From NCBI GenBank assembly GCA_049340005.1, contig JBMPIY010000006.1: a DNA stretch of 64,000 nt; one strand, given 5' to 3'. The position numbers and the translations under genes are program-made. Shown in pieces: positions 44,943 to 54,503 of the stretch. Under the pieces are notes generated by a model. It was not told where the DNA came from. It ran no database searches and saw only the letters and a list, made by a program, of their open reading frames with translations. Numbering within the stretch: position 1 is the first letter of the stretch; the number at the start of each line of letters is the position of its first letter. The DNA comes from CAXBDP01 sp963974465. GTDB taxonomy: Bacteria > Bacteroidota > Bacteroidia > Cytophagales > Cyclobacteriaceae.

Positions 44943-46235
44943 ATGAAACTCAACAGACGCAATTTTATTTCAGGATTAGCTGGGGCAAGTAGCCTATTAT
45001 CTATCAAGGGTCTCAGCCACAAACTATTGGCTGCAGAAGTAAATGATAGTTTAGCCAAATTAAAACAATCTTCAAATTATAATGCTATAGAAGATGAAGA
45101 TATTTGGAATGGAATAAGGCAAGCTTTTACGTTAAATCCCAATATAATAAACCTAAATAATGGGGGAGTAAGTCCACAGCCCAAAGTGGTGCAAGATGCT
45201 ATGGATCGGTATTATAGATACAGCAATGAAGGACCGACCTACTTTATGTGGCGAATTTTGGATCAAGGAAGAGAACCTCTTAGAAGTTCCTTGGCAGATT
45301 TCGCAGGGTGTTCTGCGGATGAATTGGCCATAAATAGAAATACTACAGAGGCTTTAGATAATGTGATTTTTGGATTGGATTTGAAAGCCGGCGATGAAGT
45401 GATTCTTACCAAGCAAGATTATCCAAATATGATACAAGCTTGGAAGCAAAGAGAAATGCGGGAGGGAATAGTTCTTAAATGGCTAAGTTTTGATTTGCCA
45501 ATTGAGGATGATCAGCAATTTGTAGATGCTTTTGTAAATGCCATTACACCTAAAACCAAGGTGTTTCATATCACGCACATGATTAATTGGACTGGACAAT
45601 TATTGCCGGTGCGCAAACTTTGTGATGAAGCACGCAAAAGAGGGATTTTTTCTGTAGTAGATGGGGCTCATACTTTTGGGCATATTGAATTCAAGATTCC
45701 CGACTTAGGTTGCGATGCATTTGGTACAAGCTTGCACAAGTGGCTTTGTGCACCTTTTGGTACCGGCCTTTTGTACATTCGCAAAGATCGGATAGCTGAA
45801 ATTTGGCCATTAATGCCAAATGTAGATCCAAAAAGTAGCGACATTCGGAAATTTGAAAATATTGGAACCCGCTCCTTTGCACCTGAACAAGCCATTGCTA
45901 CTGCATTGGACTTTCACTTGGCTATTGGCAGCAAAATGAAGCAAGATCGACTTCATTATCTCACCAAGTATTGGTCGGAAAAGGTAATAACTCACCCGAA
46001 GATTAAATTGAATACTTCCCTCAATCCCAAGTATGCCTGTGCATTAGCAAGTGTGAGTATTGAAGGATTTGAGCCCGGTGAAGTTTCAAATTTTCTGTTT
46101 GCCAATTACAAAATACACACAACTTCTATCGTTTGGGAGAATATAAGTGGAGTAAGAATCACACCTCATGTATATACACTTACCAAAGATTTAGACAAAT
46201 TAGTGGAGGCCTTAATTGCAAAAGCAAATTCTTAA
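44943..46235 (+). CDS. Tat-exported class V aminotransferase (isopenicillin-N-epimerase/cysteine-desulfurase-like)
   Basis: 430 residues. The N-terminus is a twin-arginine signal (NRRNFISGLAGASSLLSIKG), so the protein leaves the cytoplasm folded. The PLP fold is clear: NRNTTEALDNVIFGL, HITHMINWTGQLLPV, SVVDGAHTFGHIEF (PLP Asp), and SLHKWLCAPFGTGLLYI with the Schiff-base Lys. Reaction not determined. The start of the next gene is on the next base after the stop. Confidence 0.88.
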   Translation: MKLNRRNFISGLAGASSLLSIKGLSHKLLAAEVNDSLAKLKQSSNYNAIEDEDIWNGIRQAFTLNPNIINLNNGGVSPQPKVVQDAMDRYYRYSNEGPTYFMWRILDQGREPLRSSLADFAGCSADELAINRNTTEALDNVIFGLDLKAGDEVILTKQDYPNMIQAWKQREMREGIVLKWLSFDLPIEDDQQFVDAFVNAITPKTKVFHITHMINWTGQLLPVRKLCDEARKRGIFSVVDGAHTFGHIEFKIPDLGCDAFGTSLHKWLCAPFGTGLLYIRKDRIAEIWPLMPNVDPKSSDIRKFENIGTRSFAPEQAIATALDFHLAIGSKMKQDRLHYLTKYWSEKVITHPKIKLNTSLNPKYACALASVSIEGFEPGEVSNFLFANYKIHTTSIVWENISGVRITPHVYTLTKDLDKLVEALIAKANS

Positions 46236-47027
46236 ATGTCAAAATATTATAAAGTAACCATAATAGGTTCGGGAAATGTAGCTTGGCATCTTTCAAGAGC
46301 GTTAGAGGATGCAGGCCATTTCGTTTTAGAAGTATATTCAAGAAACATAAAAGATGCTATTTCATTAACAAAAAGGCTATATGATGCAGAAGCTGTTGAT
46401 AGTCTAGATTTTTCAAATAGTGAATCGGAGGTTTTTATTTTAGCAGTTTCAGACTCTGCCATTGAGGAAATCGTGGGGGAAATTATTCTTCCAGACAATG
46501 CCATCATTGCACATACATCTGGCGCCATGTCTATTTCGGAATTGGGTTATGCTCCTACAGAGCATTTGGGCGTGTTTTATCCGTTGCAAACTTTCAGCAA
46601 AGGAAAGATCGTAGACTGGAAGCAAATCCCAATTCTGATCGAGGCCGAAACACAAGCATGTGCTGATGCACTTGAAACGCTAGGTGAAAGTATAAGTAGC
46701 CGAGTACTCTCAATAAATTCTGCCAAAAGACAAGAAATTCATTTGTCTGCAGTCTTTGCCTCAAATTTCACCACATATATTTTGAGTTTGTCCGAGCAAA
46801 TATTAGCGGAAAGGAAACTTGACTTCGATTTGCTTAAACCACTCATTGCTGAGACAATTAATAAGTGCTTTGACATGAGTCCATACGATGCACTCACAGG
46901 TCCAGCACGTCGAGGCGACATGGAAACCCTAAATAGACACATACAAATGTTGGAGGGTAATCAAAGTCAAAAAGAAGTGTATAAAATACTCAGTCAACAA
47001 ATTTTGGATGCCTATTTTGAGGGTTAA
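46236..47027 (+). CDS. NAD(P)-binding DUF2520 protein
   Basis: 263 residues. Rossmann motif IIGSGNVAWHLSRALEDAG at the N-terminus, HTSGAMSISELGYAPTEHLGVFYPLQTFSKG in the middle, and an all-helical C-terminal part (LSAVFASNFTTYILSLSEQIL, TGPARRGDMETLNRHI). This is the standard DUF2520 plan, resembling ProC/NAD-dependent dehydrogenases. Substrate unknown. Start is directly abutted to the aminotransferase stop, so they share an mRNA. Confidence 0.88.
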   Translation: MSKYYKVTIIGSGNVAWHLSRALEDAGHFVLEVYSRNIKDAISLTKRLYDAEAVDSLDFSNSESEVFILAVSDSAIEEIVGEIILPDNAIIAHTSGAMSISELGYAPTEHLGVFYPLQTFSKGKIVDWKQIPILIEAETQACADALETLGESISSRVLSINSAKRQEIHLSAVFASNFTTYILSLSEQILAERKLDFDLLKPLIAETINKCFDMSPYDALTGPARRGDMETLNRHIQMLEGNQSQKEVYKILSQQILDAYFEG

Positions 47028-47192
47028 AGCTGATTTTGAAAAATGATTCTGGATATTTGTTGTATTTGATTTCCAATCCTTATAACTTTATCAGTGTTTC
47101 GCTGTATCCTCATATTTTTGAGAAAGTTAGTAGACTTAAAGTATTAAGAAGCAATAGATTTCAGTAGATTTCAATTAAACCAATCGTCAGCC

Positions 47193-49232
47193 ATGACAAG
47201 AATTTTTACAATTAGTATTTTTTTAACCTTTATGGCAAGTATTGCCATAGCACAAGAGGTTCAATGGGCGTCAAAGGTCATGGAAGTTTCCAGTCAATTT
47301 CAGACAGGTATTCCAGGGCCATATTTTTCTAATCAGCAGGTGCTTAACCGCCCGAATGCAATGCCGGCAGGAGGTAGAAGAGCTAATGCATGGATGCCAG
47401 CTGAATTTGAAGGTCGTGAAACCATCAAAGTTGGTTTTCATCACCCACAAAGGGTAAGTCAAATCGCCATTTCTGAATCATTCAATGCTTCTGCGGTGAA
47501 GGAAGTGTACGTGTACGATTTCCAAGATGTACCTTATCTAGTCTACACTCAAGAGCCTTCAATGGTAGCAGAGAATGGCCGTGTATTAAATATATACTTG
47601 GACAAGACTCCCTATGATGTATATTCTGTAAGGTTGATACTCGACGGTTCAGCTATTGGAGATTATTATGGAATTGATGCCATTGGTATTTCTGAATCTA
47701 CTGATCCAATTGAAGCAGAAATTTTAACCGCTGAAAACTTGAATCCAATGTTTATGGCTGAAAGAGTTAGCGAAAACGTAAACAGTCCATTCAGTGAAAC
47801 TGCTCCAATTTATGCTCCAGACAGCCAAACACTATATTTCAGCAGAGCTGAGCACCCTGAAAATTCGGGAGGAATTGAAGATCCAATGGATATTTGGTAC
47901 TCAACTTACAACCCGTCTACAGGTGATTGGAGTATGGCTCAAAATATTGGCTCTCCATTAAATAATAGTGGAGCGAACTTTATGACGGCCATTAAGGCTA
48001 ATGGTGCGGATTATGTAGCTGTCCTTGGCAATACTTACAGAAATGATGGCACTATGAGAACAGGTGTGTCTGTTACAGGTAAACCTGCTACAGCTGGTCA
48101 AGACGCTTGGGAAGAGCCTGCAACATTTAGAATAGTAGAAGATTATAATTTTAGCGATAAAGTTGATTTCACTCTTTCTGAAAATAGAAGAGTTTTAATA
48201 ATGTCAACGCAAAGAAACGATGGTCGTGGAGATAGAGATCTTTGGGTGAGTTTTTTACAAGAGAACGGTAATTTTTCAAGACCACTTAATTTAGGTGGAA
48301 ATATCAATACTGCTTGTGAAGAAGCATCTCCATATTTGGCTCCAGATTTTAAAACATTATACTTCTCGTCTTGTGGGCATGCCGGTTATGGTGGAATGGA
48401 TATCTACATGACAAAGAGATTGGATGACTCTTGGACAAATTGGTCCACTCCTGTAAACCTAGGTCCATTGGTAAATGGTGCAGAAGATGAAATGCATTTT
48501 AATTCAACTCCTGATGGAAAAGAATTTTACTTCTCTCGCGGTGATAAAAATGGTGACATGGACATCCTAAGAGCAACTACTCCATTATTCAGGGATCCTC
48601 CACATGAGGTTCGAATCATTGGTAAGGTTTACGACAATGAGAATAAGAACCCTTTGAATGGTAGAATTGCTTATTACGATCAAGACAATAATTTGAAAGG
48701 CCATGCAATCACTAATGCGTCTGGATATTATGAAATATACCTTGATGCTCAGTCAACTTACACTTACAAAATGGAAGTAGATTGCTACGAGAATTTCTCA
48801 GCAAATCTTGATTTAAATATTCCAGTGGATTCTACTTTGGCGCTTGTTGACTTGTATTTGGAACCAATTTATTTGGAAAGCTCTCAAGATTTAGCAGTAT
48901 TTTTCAACTTAGGCTCTGCTGATTTGAAAATGGATGAGTCTAGCCAGCAATTAGATTTACTCTTTAATTTCCTTCGTTCGAACCCTGGTGTTTCTGTGGA
49001 AATTGAAGGCCATACTTGTACCATTGGAGGAGAAGAGTTGAACAACAAACTATCGATGGATAGAGCAAATGCTGTACGACAAGAAATGATTGAGCGTGGT
49101 ATTGATGGATTTAGAGTAAATGCTCAAGGATTTGGCTATACTCAGCCAAGAGCGAGCAATGATACTGAGGAAGGTCGTGAACAAAACCGTAGAGTGGAAT
49201 TCACTATCAAGCAGAACACTAAGTGTAATTAG
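47193..49232 (+). CDS. OmpA-family protein with WD40/PD40-like repeats
   Basis: 679 residues, signal peptide ending ASIAIAQ. Residues about 190-460 contain repeats of the PD40 kind (TAPIYAPDSQTLYFSRAEHPENSGGIEDPMD; EASPYLAPDFKTLYFSSCGHAGYGGMDIY; MHFNSTPDGKEFYFSRGD). About 470-560 is a carboxypeptidase-regulatory-like beta domain (VYDNENKNPLNGRIAYYD). The last 110 residues are an OmpA C-terminal domain (IEGHTCTIGGEELNNKLSMDRANAVRQEM, GYTQPRASNDTEEGREQNRRVEF) which binds peptidoglycan. Typical large envelope protein of this phylum; a strong terminator follows. Confidence 0.92.
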   Translation: MTRIFTISIFLTFMASIAIAQEVQWASKVMEVSSQFQTGIPGPYFSNQQVLNRPNAMPAGGRRANAWMPAEFEGRETIKVGFHHPQRVSQIAISESFNASAVKEVYVYDFQDVPYLVYTQEPSMVAENGRVLNIYLDKTPYDVYSVRLILDGSAIGDYYGIDAIGISESTDPIEAEILTAENLNPMFMAERVSENVNSPFSETAPIYAPDSQTLYFSRAEHPENSGGIEDPMDIWYSTYNPSTGDWSMAQNIGSPLNNSGANFMTAIKANGADYVAVLGNTYRNDGTMRTGVSVTGKPATAGQDAWEEPATFRIVEDYNFSDKVDFTLSENRRVLIMSTQRNDGRGDRDLWVSFLQENGNFSRPLNLGGNINTACEEASPYLAPDFKTLYFSSCGHAGYGGMDIYMTKRLDDSWTNWSTPVNLGPLVNGAEDEMHFNSTPDGKEFYFSRGDKNGDMDILRATTPLFRDPPHEVRIIGKVYDNENKNPLNGRIAYYDQDNNLKGHAITNASGYYEIYLDAQSTYTYKMEVDCYENFSANLDLNIPVDSTLALVDLYLEPIYLESSQDLAVFFNLGSADLKMDESSQQLDLLFNFLRSNPGVSVEIEGHTCTIGGEELNNKLSMDRANAVRQEMIERGIDGFRVNAQGFGYTQPRASNDTEEGREQNRRVEFTIKQNTKCN

Positions 49233-49253
49233 AATTAAAAAATTATTTTATTT

Positions 49254-49280
49254 CAAAAGCCGCTCATTGAGCGGCTTTTG
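49254..49280 (+). terminator. Terminator of the OmpA/PD40 gene
   Basis: CAAAAGCCGCTCA-T-TGAGCGGCTTTTG, 13-bp arms, T-rich 3' side, 22 bp after the stop. Confidence 0.9.
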
Positions 49281-49436
49281 TGTTTTAATGAGGTCTGTGA
49301 TTCTCACAAATTGATCAACCTCCTGCTTTTTATGTTTTTGTATTGATCATTAGCATCCTCTTCAAATTGTCAAAAGCTTCTGCAAAGAAAAAATCTCTAC
49401 AAAGCAATTAATTGACTATTAAGCCTTTCAATTTTC

Positions 49437-49467
49437 TTTGTCTTAGGTAAAAAATGATTTATCTTTC
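49437..49467 (+). promoter_or_regulatory. Candidate Bacteroidota promoter of the ALDH/GMC operon
   Basis: TTTG at 49437-49440 and TATCTTTC at 49460-49467 are separated by 19 bp, close to the known Bacteroidota -33 TTTG / -7 TAnnTTTG pattern with one mismatch in the -7 box. The ATG follows at 49485. Low certainty because such AT-rich matches are frequent. Confidence 0.4.
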
Positions 49468-49484
49468 TAAGACAGCATAGAGAA

Positions 49485-50924
49485 ATGATGAATTCAGACA
49501 CTATAATAGACGGGCAAATTGAGAAAATCCAGAATGTCTTTCGTCTTCAACAAAAACAAGCAAAACTGACTGGGCTCGAAACGTATTCTGAGCGGGTGGA
49601 GAAATTGAAAAAGCTTGAAAAATGGATTAAAGAGAATCGAGAAAAGATTAAGGATGCTATTTTCAAAGATTTTAGCAAGCCGCCTGAAGAAGTTGATATG
49701 ACTGAAATTTTTGCTGTGTTGTCAGATATCAACTATAATGTCAAGCACCTCAAAAAGTGGATGAAGCCACAAAAGGTACATACGCCATTGACGCTTTTGG
49801 GCACAAGTTCATACTTGCAACATGAAGCAAAAGGAGTTTGTTTAATTATAGCTCCTTGGAATTACCCTTTCCAATTGGTAGTAAGCCCGCTTATTTCTGC
49901 AATTGCGGCAGGTAATACGGCTATATTGAAACCTTCAGAAATAACACCCAACACTTCTAAACTGATTGTGGAGATGTGCAGCGATGTGTTTGATCCTTCG
50001 GAAGTAGTTGCATTCGAAGGAGCTGTTGAAGTCTCCAAAGCCTTGCTTGAATTGCCTTTTGATCATATTTTCTTTACAGGAAGTCCGGCAGTCGGAAAAA
50101 TTGTAATGGCTGCTGCTGCTAAAAATCTAACGTCTGTTACATTAGAGTTGGGAGGTAAATCACCAACGATTATTGATGAAACAGCCAATTTGGAAGATGC
50201 TGCGGAGAAGATTGTTTATGGCAAATTTGTGAATAATGGACAAACTTGCATCGCTCCAGATTACTTACTCGTGCATCAAAAAGTTGAGTTTGGACTAATT
50301 GATGAGATTCGAAAGGTTATAAACAAGATGTTCGACCATGATGGAAAAGGTATTGATAACTCACCAAATTATGCGCGGATTGTAAACGAGAAGCACTATT
50401 TCCGATTGGTAGAATTGATAGATAATGCAGCATCCAGTGGAGCAGAAATCCCAATTGGAGGAAAGTATAAATCAAATGAGCGATTTATTTCGCCTACCAT
50501 TATTCGAAATATTCCTAAAGACTCAGCGCTATTGGATGAGGAAATCTTCGGTCCAATATTGCCAATTGTCACTTTCACAGATTCTCAGGAATGTGTTGAT
50601 TTTATTAATGATAGACCCAAACCACTTGCTCAGTACATTTTCTCCAAATCATCAGAAAATCAGAAATTTATCCTGAATAATACAAGTGCGGGAGGAGTGT
50701 GCATCAATGATTGTTTGATCCACTTTATGAATCATGAACTGCCATTTGGTGGTGTAAATAATAGTGGGATTGGGAAATCTCATGGCTTGTTTGGTTTTAA
50801 AGAGTTTTCCAACGAGAAGGGAATTTTAAAGCAGAGAATTGGCCGTACAGCTGTTAAGCCACTCTATCCACCATACAGCTCAACCTCCCGCAAAATGATT
50901 GATTTCCTAATGAAATATTTTTAG
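49485..50924 (+). CDS. Aldehyde dehydrogenase
   Basis: 479 residues. IIAPWNYPFQLVVSPLISAIAAGNTAILKPSEI (cofactor site), FFTGSPAVGKIV, VTLELGGKSPTIID (Glu), NNGQTCIAPDYLLV (catalytic Cys), EEIFGPILPIVTF. The sequence and the C-terminal hydrophobic end (RKMIDFLMKYF) are like fatty/long-chain aldehyde dehydrogenases (class 3 type). The GMC alcohol oxidase gene starts 3 bp after the stop, so alcohol to aldehyde to acid is a likely two-step path. Confidence 0.93.
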   Translation: MMNSDTIIDGQIEKIQNVFRLQQKQAKLTGLETYSERVEKLKKLEKWIKENREKIKDAIFKDFSKPPEEVDMTEIFAVLSDINYNVKHLKKWMKPQKVHTPLTLLGTSSYLQHEAKGVCLIIAPWNYPFQLVVSPLISAIAAGNTAILKPSEITPNTSKLIVEMCSDVFDPSEVVAFEGAVEVSKALLELPFDHIFFTGSPAVGKIVMAAAAKNLTSVTLELGGKSPTIIDETANLEDAAEKIVYGKFVNNGQTCIAPDYLLVHQKVEFGLIDEIRKVINKMFDHDGKGIDNSPNYARIVNEKHYFRLVELIDNAASSGAEIPIGGKYKSNERFISPTIIRNIPKDSALLDEEIFGPILPIVTFTDSQECVDFINDRPKPLAQYIFSKSSENQKFILNNTSAGGVCINDCLIHFMNHELPFGGVNNSGIGKSHGLFGFKEFSNEKGILKQRIGRTAVKPLYPPYSSTSRKMIDFLMKYF

Positions 50925-50927
50925 TCA

Positions 50928-52904
50928 ATGATTGTTTGGAAACCTTGGCAGGAAGCTTTACTTAAAGAGATTGCAAACACTTTTGTGCCTGCTATAAAAG
51001 ATAAAGAAGGAGCATTTTGGCAATTCGAAGGTGGAACTATAGCCACTGCTGATTGGGTAGCCATACTTATAAGTAAGCAGTTAAAGGCCGATCAAAATGA
51101 ATTTTTTCAGTTACTTAAATTGATGAAAAGTCCACTTCTTGGACTGACTTGGAAAGGAGGTTTCAAGAATTTTATTTCATTATCCTCTGATGAAAGAGAG
51201 CAATTATTTATAAGCTGGGCCAATAGTAAGCAGGGTAAATTGCGTAAAGGATTTACTTCACTTAAAAAGATTTTCACATTTCTATCCTATGGTCTAAGTA
51301 ATGAAAATGGTCATCCAGCTTGGGAAATAATTGGTTTTCCAGGTCCAATCTCAAACCCTAATCCTGTACCTAAACCAATATCACTGTACCTCCCGCCAAA
51401 CGATGACACCATCATAACTCAAGTACTTGTAATAGGAAGTGGAGCAGGTGGAGGAGTGATAGCAGGCGAGTTAAGTAAAGCGGGTTTGGAAGTATTGGTG
51501 GTTGAAAAAGGAAGCTATTTCAACGAAGCAGATTTTAGCCAACGAGAAGTCGAAATGGTAAGTAAGCTGTATGAGCAATCTGGCGCATTGAATTCTCGAG
51601 ATGGAGCAGTCACAGCACTTGCTGGCAGCTGCTTGGGTGGTGGAACAACTGTAAACTGGGCAGGCTCATTTCAAACACCGGATTATATCCGACAGGAATG
51701 GACTGAGATTCATGGAAATTCTTTTTTTACAGAACATTCATTTCAAAATAGCCTTGATGAAGTTTCTCAAAGAATTGGTGTGCGCTCCGATTATATTTTT
51801 CACAATCCACAAAATGAAGCATTGTATGAAGCTTCAAAATCCTTAGGTCATAAAATTAGGACGATACCCATCAACCAGAAATTTCCAAAGAAGGAGGAAA
51901 TGTTCAGGCTAGGTTTTGGAAGTTTGGGAGATCAATACGGTGATAAGCAGAGTACATTGAAGACATATTTGAATGATGCTTATGATAATGGAGCTAGGAT
52001 AATGGCGGATACCGAAATTCAGAAGTTGACAATTGAATTAGGTAAAATAAAGGGAGCAGAAGGAGTTTATACAGATAAGGACGGCTGCAAAAAGAGTATA
52101 AAAATTATAGCGGATAGAGTATTTGTATGTGCTGGGGCTATTCATACACCCGCTTTGCTTATTCGAAGTGGGCTCACTCATTTACAAATTGGTCGAAATC
52201 TCCATCTTCATCCAACTGTTGCTGTTGCGGCTTATTACAGGCAGGAAATGAATTCGTGGTACGGCCCAATGATGAGTGCCGTAAACGATGAGTTTACAAG
52301 AATTTCTGGTAATTATGGTTTCAAACTGGAAACTCCACCCACCCAATTGGGACAATTTGCAATGTCTATTCCATGGACGTCTGGCTATGAGCACAAACGG
52401 ATGATGTTGAAGGCCAAAAATATTGGAACTTTCATTGTACTGTCACGGGATAAATTTGCTGGCAAAATTGCTGTGGATGTACATGGGAAACCTAGCATTG
52501 TTTACAATCTAAAAGAATTTGACCTAAATCATTTGCAAAAAGGAATGATTGAAGCAACAAGGCTTCATTTAACTGCCGGTGCGGAGGAAGTGTATTTTCC
52601 ACATAATAGTATGAGGACTTTCCTTAAAGAACAAGGCATAAAGCAACTTGATAATTTTGGTAGAGAAATGAATAGTTGGGGATGGCGACCAAACCAATAT
52701 ATGCTATTTACGGCACATCAGATGGGAACTTGCCGAATGGGAGCAGATGATAAAAAGCATCCACTCAAACCCAACGGAGAACTGCGGGAGGTTAAAAATT
52801 TGTATGTTGCAGATGCGAGTGCATTCCCTTCAGCAAGTGGAGCAAATCCGATGCTCACTATTATGGGCATTGCGCACCATATAGCCAAAGAGCTAGTCGG
52901 ATAG
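50928..52904 (+). CDS. GMC-family alcohol oxidase/dehydrogenase
   Basis: 658 residues. N-terminal helical part (about 1-150, gluconate-2-dehydrogenase-subunit-3-like), FAD site VLVIGSGAGGGVIAGELSKAGLEVLVVEKG (about 166-195), TALAGSCLGGGTTVNWAG, FVCAGAIHTPALLIRSG and the C-terminal HQMGTCRMGADDKKHP and VADASAFPSASGANPMLTIMGIAHHIA. The plan resembles long-chain fatty-alcohol oxidases. Neighbouring ALDH supports oxidation of fatty alcohols; the real substrate is not known. Converges on the photolyase gene, 1 bp gap. Confidence 0.9.
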   Translation: MIVWKPWQEALLKEIANTFVPAIKDKEGAFWQFEGGTIATADWVAILISKQLKADQNEFFQLLKLMKSPLLGLTWKGGFKNFISLSSDEREQLFISWANSKQGKLRKGFTSLKKIFTFLSYGLSNENGHPAWEIIGFPGPISNPNPVPKPISLYLPPNDDTIITQVLVIGSGAGGGVIAGELSKAGLEVLVVEKGSYFNEADFSQREVEMVSKLYEQSGALNSRDGAVTALAGSCLGGGTTVNWAGSFQTPDYIRQEWTEIHGNSFFTEHSFQNSLDEVSQRIGVRSDYIFHNPQNEALYEASKSLGHKIRTIPINQKFPKKEEMFRLGFGSLGDQYGDKQSTLKTYLNDAYDNGARIMADTEIQKLTIELGKIKGAEGVYTDKDGCKKSIKIIADRVFVCAGAIHTPALLIRSGLTHLQIGRNLHLHPTVAVAAYYRQEMNSWYGPMMSAVNDEFTRISGNYGFKLETPPTQLGQFAMSIPWTSGYEHKRMMLKAKNIGTFIVLSRDKFAGKIAVDVHGKPSIVYNLKEFDLNHLQKGMIEATRLHLTAGAEEVYFPHNSMRTFLKEQGIKQLDNFGREMNSWGWRPNQYMLFTAHQMGTCRMGADDKKHPLKPNGELREVKNLYVADASAFPSASGANPMLTIMGIAHHIAKELVG

Positions 52905-52905
52905 A

Positions 52906-54444
52906 TTATAAAGAATCGAGATTTTCTAAATATTTTTCTGCTTGAGTAAACAGAGCTGTTTTGTTGGAATACTTCATCTTGTCCAGTGTATTATATACAA
53001 AGCCAATGCGAGGGTTTTTCTCTAGTTTATTTCTATTTACATGGTAAAAATTCCAATAAAGACTGTTGAATGGGCAAGCCTTTTCACCCTCCCGCTTGGT
53101 TTTACTGTAATGGCAAGCTTTGCAGTAATTACTCATTTTGTCTAGATAATTACTCGTGGAGACATAGGGCTTGGTTCCAACCAGACCACCATCAGCAAAC
53201 TGACTCATACCTCGAGTATTGGTGATCTCAACCCATTCAATTGCATCGATATATATTCCCAAATACCATAAATCAAGTTCTGAAGGGTCAATTCCTGCAA
53301 GTAAAGCAAAATTCCCGGTTACCATTAATCTTTGGATGTGATGGGCGTAAGCATTTTCCAACGAGCCGTTTATGGTTTTGGATAAGCAATTCATTTTGGT
53401 GTTTCCGTCCCAAAACCACGATGGAAGTTTTCGCGAATGCTGGAAATAATTCATTTTAGCATAATCAGGCATTTTGGCCCAATACATACCACGCATATAT
53501 TCTCGCCAACCTACAATCTGCCTGATGAAACCCTCCACCTGAGAAATAGAAATAGTATCTTGATTTTCTCTCCAATACGCTATCGTTTCTCTTACCACCT
53601 CCAGTGGACTGAGCATTTTTACATTGATTGAAAAGGAAAGTCGAGAGTGATTGAGATAGGTGGATCGGGTGTCCATCATATCCTGATAGGTGCCAAATTC
53701 CTGAAGGTGATTCTTAAGAAAATAATCAAGTAGTTGAAGCGATTCTTTACGACTTGTAGGCCAAGGAAAATGCTTCTCATCAATATTACCAATACTTGCA
53801 ATTTTCTCCTTTTTGAGCATTGCAACGATATCACTCACATCTTTGTCAAACAATAGCGGTTCTGGTGCTTGGAAATCCTCCGTCCAGCCGTGTCTGTTAT
53901 CATGGTCGAAATTCCATTTTCCTCCTTCAGGCCCTTCGTTGACCATTAGTAGATCATATTTTTTGCGCATACTGCGATAAAAACTCTCCATCAAGTAGGT
54001 CTTCTTGCCTTTGAAGAAATTGGACAATTCATCACGTGAAGTCAAAAAGTGCTCAGAATCTGCTGCCGTAATAGGAATTGAAAGTTGATCCGCTAGTTTG
54101 CTTAGTTCTTGATCTAATCGATACTCATCAGGCAATTGATATTCGAATTTGTTGAAATCCTTTTGCTCCGCAATCCATTTCGCATTAGATGAAATACTTT
54201 TCTTATTATTTGGGTCATCCAATTTCACATAAATGACTTGATGACCATTTTCATTAAGTTGCGTTGCAAAAGCCCTCATAGACGAGAAAAATGCTACAAC
54301 TTTCTGAATATGGTGGCTTACATACTCACTTTCGGAATGTGCTTCGATCATCAAATAAGTAACATCTTCTGATTGCTCAGCAAACCATGAATGTTGGCTA
54401 TTGAGTTGGTCGCCGAGGATGAGTCGTAGAGTTTTATTTGCCAT
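52906..54444 (-). CDS. Iron-sulfur bacterial cryptochrome/(6-4) photolyase (PhrB-like)
   Basis: 512 residues. LRLILGDQLNSQHSWF start, catalytic/FAD parts HSRLSFSINVKMLSP, GWREYMRGMYW, AYAHHIQRLMVTGNFALLAG. Four Cys at 353, 441, 444 and 457 have the same spacing as the 4Fe-4S Cys of Agrobacterium PhrB (350, 438, 441, 454). RGMSQFADGG and NTRG match the family. It likely repairs (6-4) photoproducts with light. TetR regulator gene upstream on the same strand. Confidence 0.93.
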   Translation of the reverse strand: MANKTLRLILGDQLNSQHSWFAEQSEDVTYLMIEAHSESEYVSHHIQKVVAFFSSMRAFATQLNENGHQVIYVKLDDPNNKKSISSNAKWIAEQKDFNKFEYQLPDEYRLDQELSKLADQLSIPITAADSEHFLTSRDELSNFFKGKKTYLMESFYRSMRKKYDLLMVNEGPEGGKWNFDHDNRHGWTEDFQAPEPLLFDKDVSDIVAMLKKEKIASIGNIDEKHFPWPTSRKESLQLLDYFLKNHLQEFGTYQDMMDTRSTYLNHSRLSFSINVKMLSPLEVVRETIAYWRENQDTISISQVEGFIRQIVGWREYMRGMYWAKMPDYAKMNYFQHSRKLPSWFWDGNTKMNCLSKTINGSLENAYAHHIQRLMVTGNFALLAGIDPSELDLWYLGIYIDAIEWVEITNTRGMSQFADGGLVGTKPYVSTSNYLDKMSNYCKACHYSKTKREGEKACPFNSLYWNFYHVNRNKLEKNPRIGFVYNTLDKMKYSNKTALFTQAEKYLENLDSL

Positions 54445-54503
54445 TTGAATGTTTTAGCAATTAACTCTGCGATAGCTGCAAAGTTTGGAATTAGCTTAAT
54501 AAA

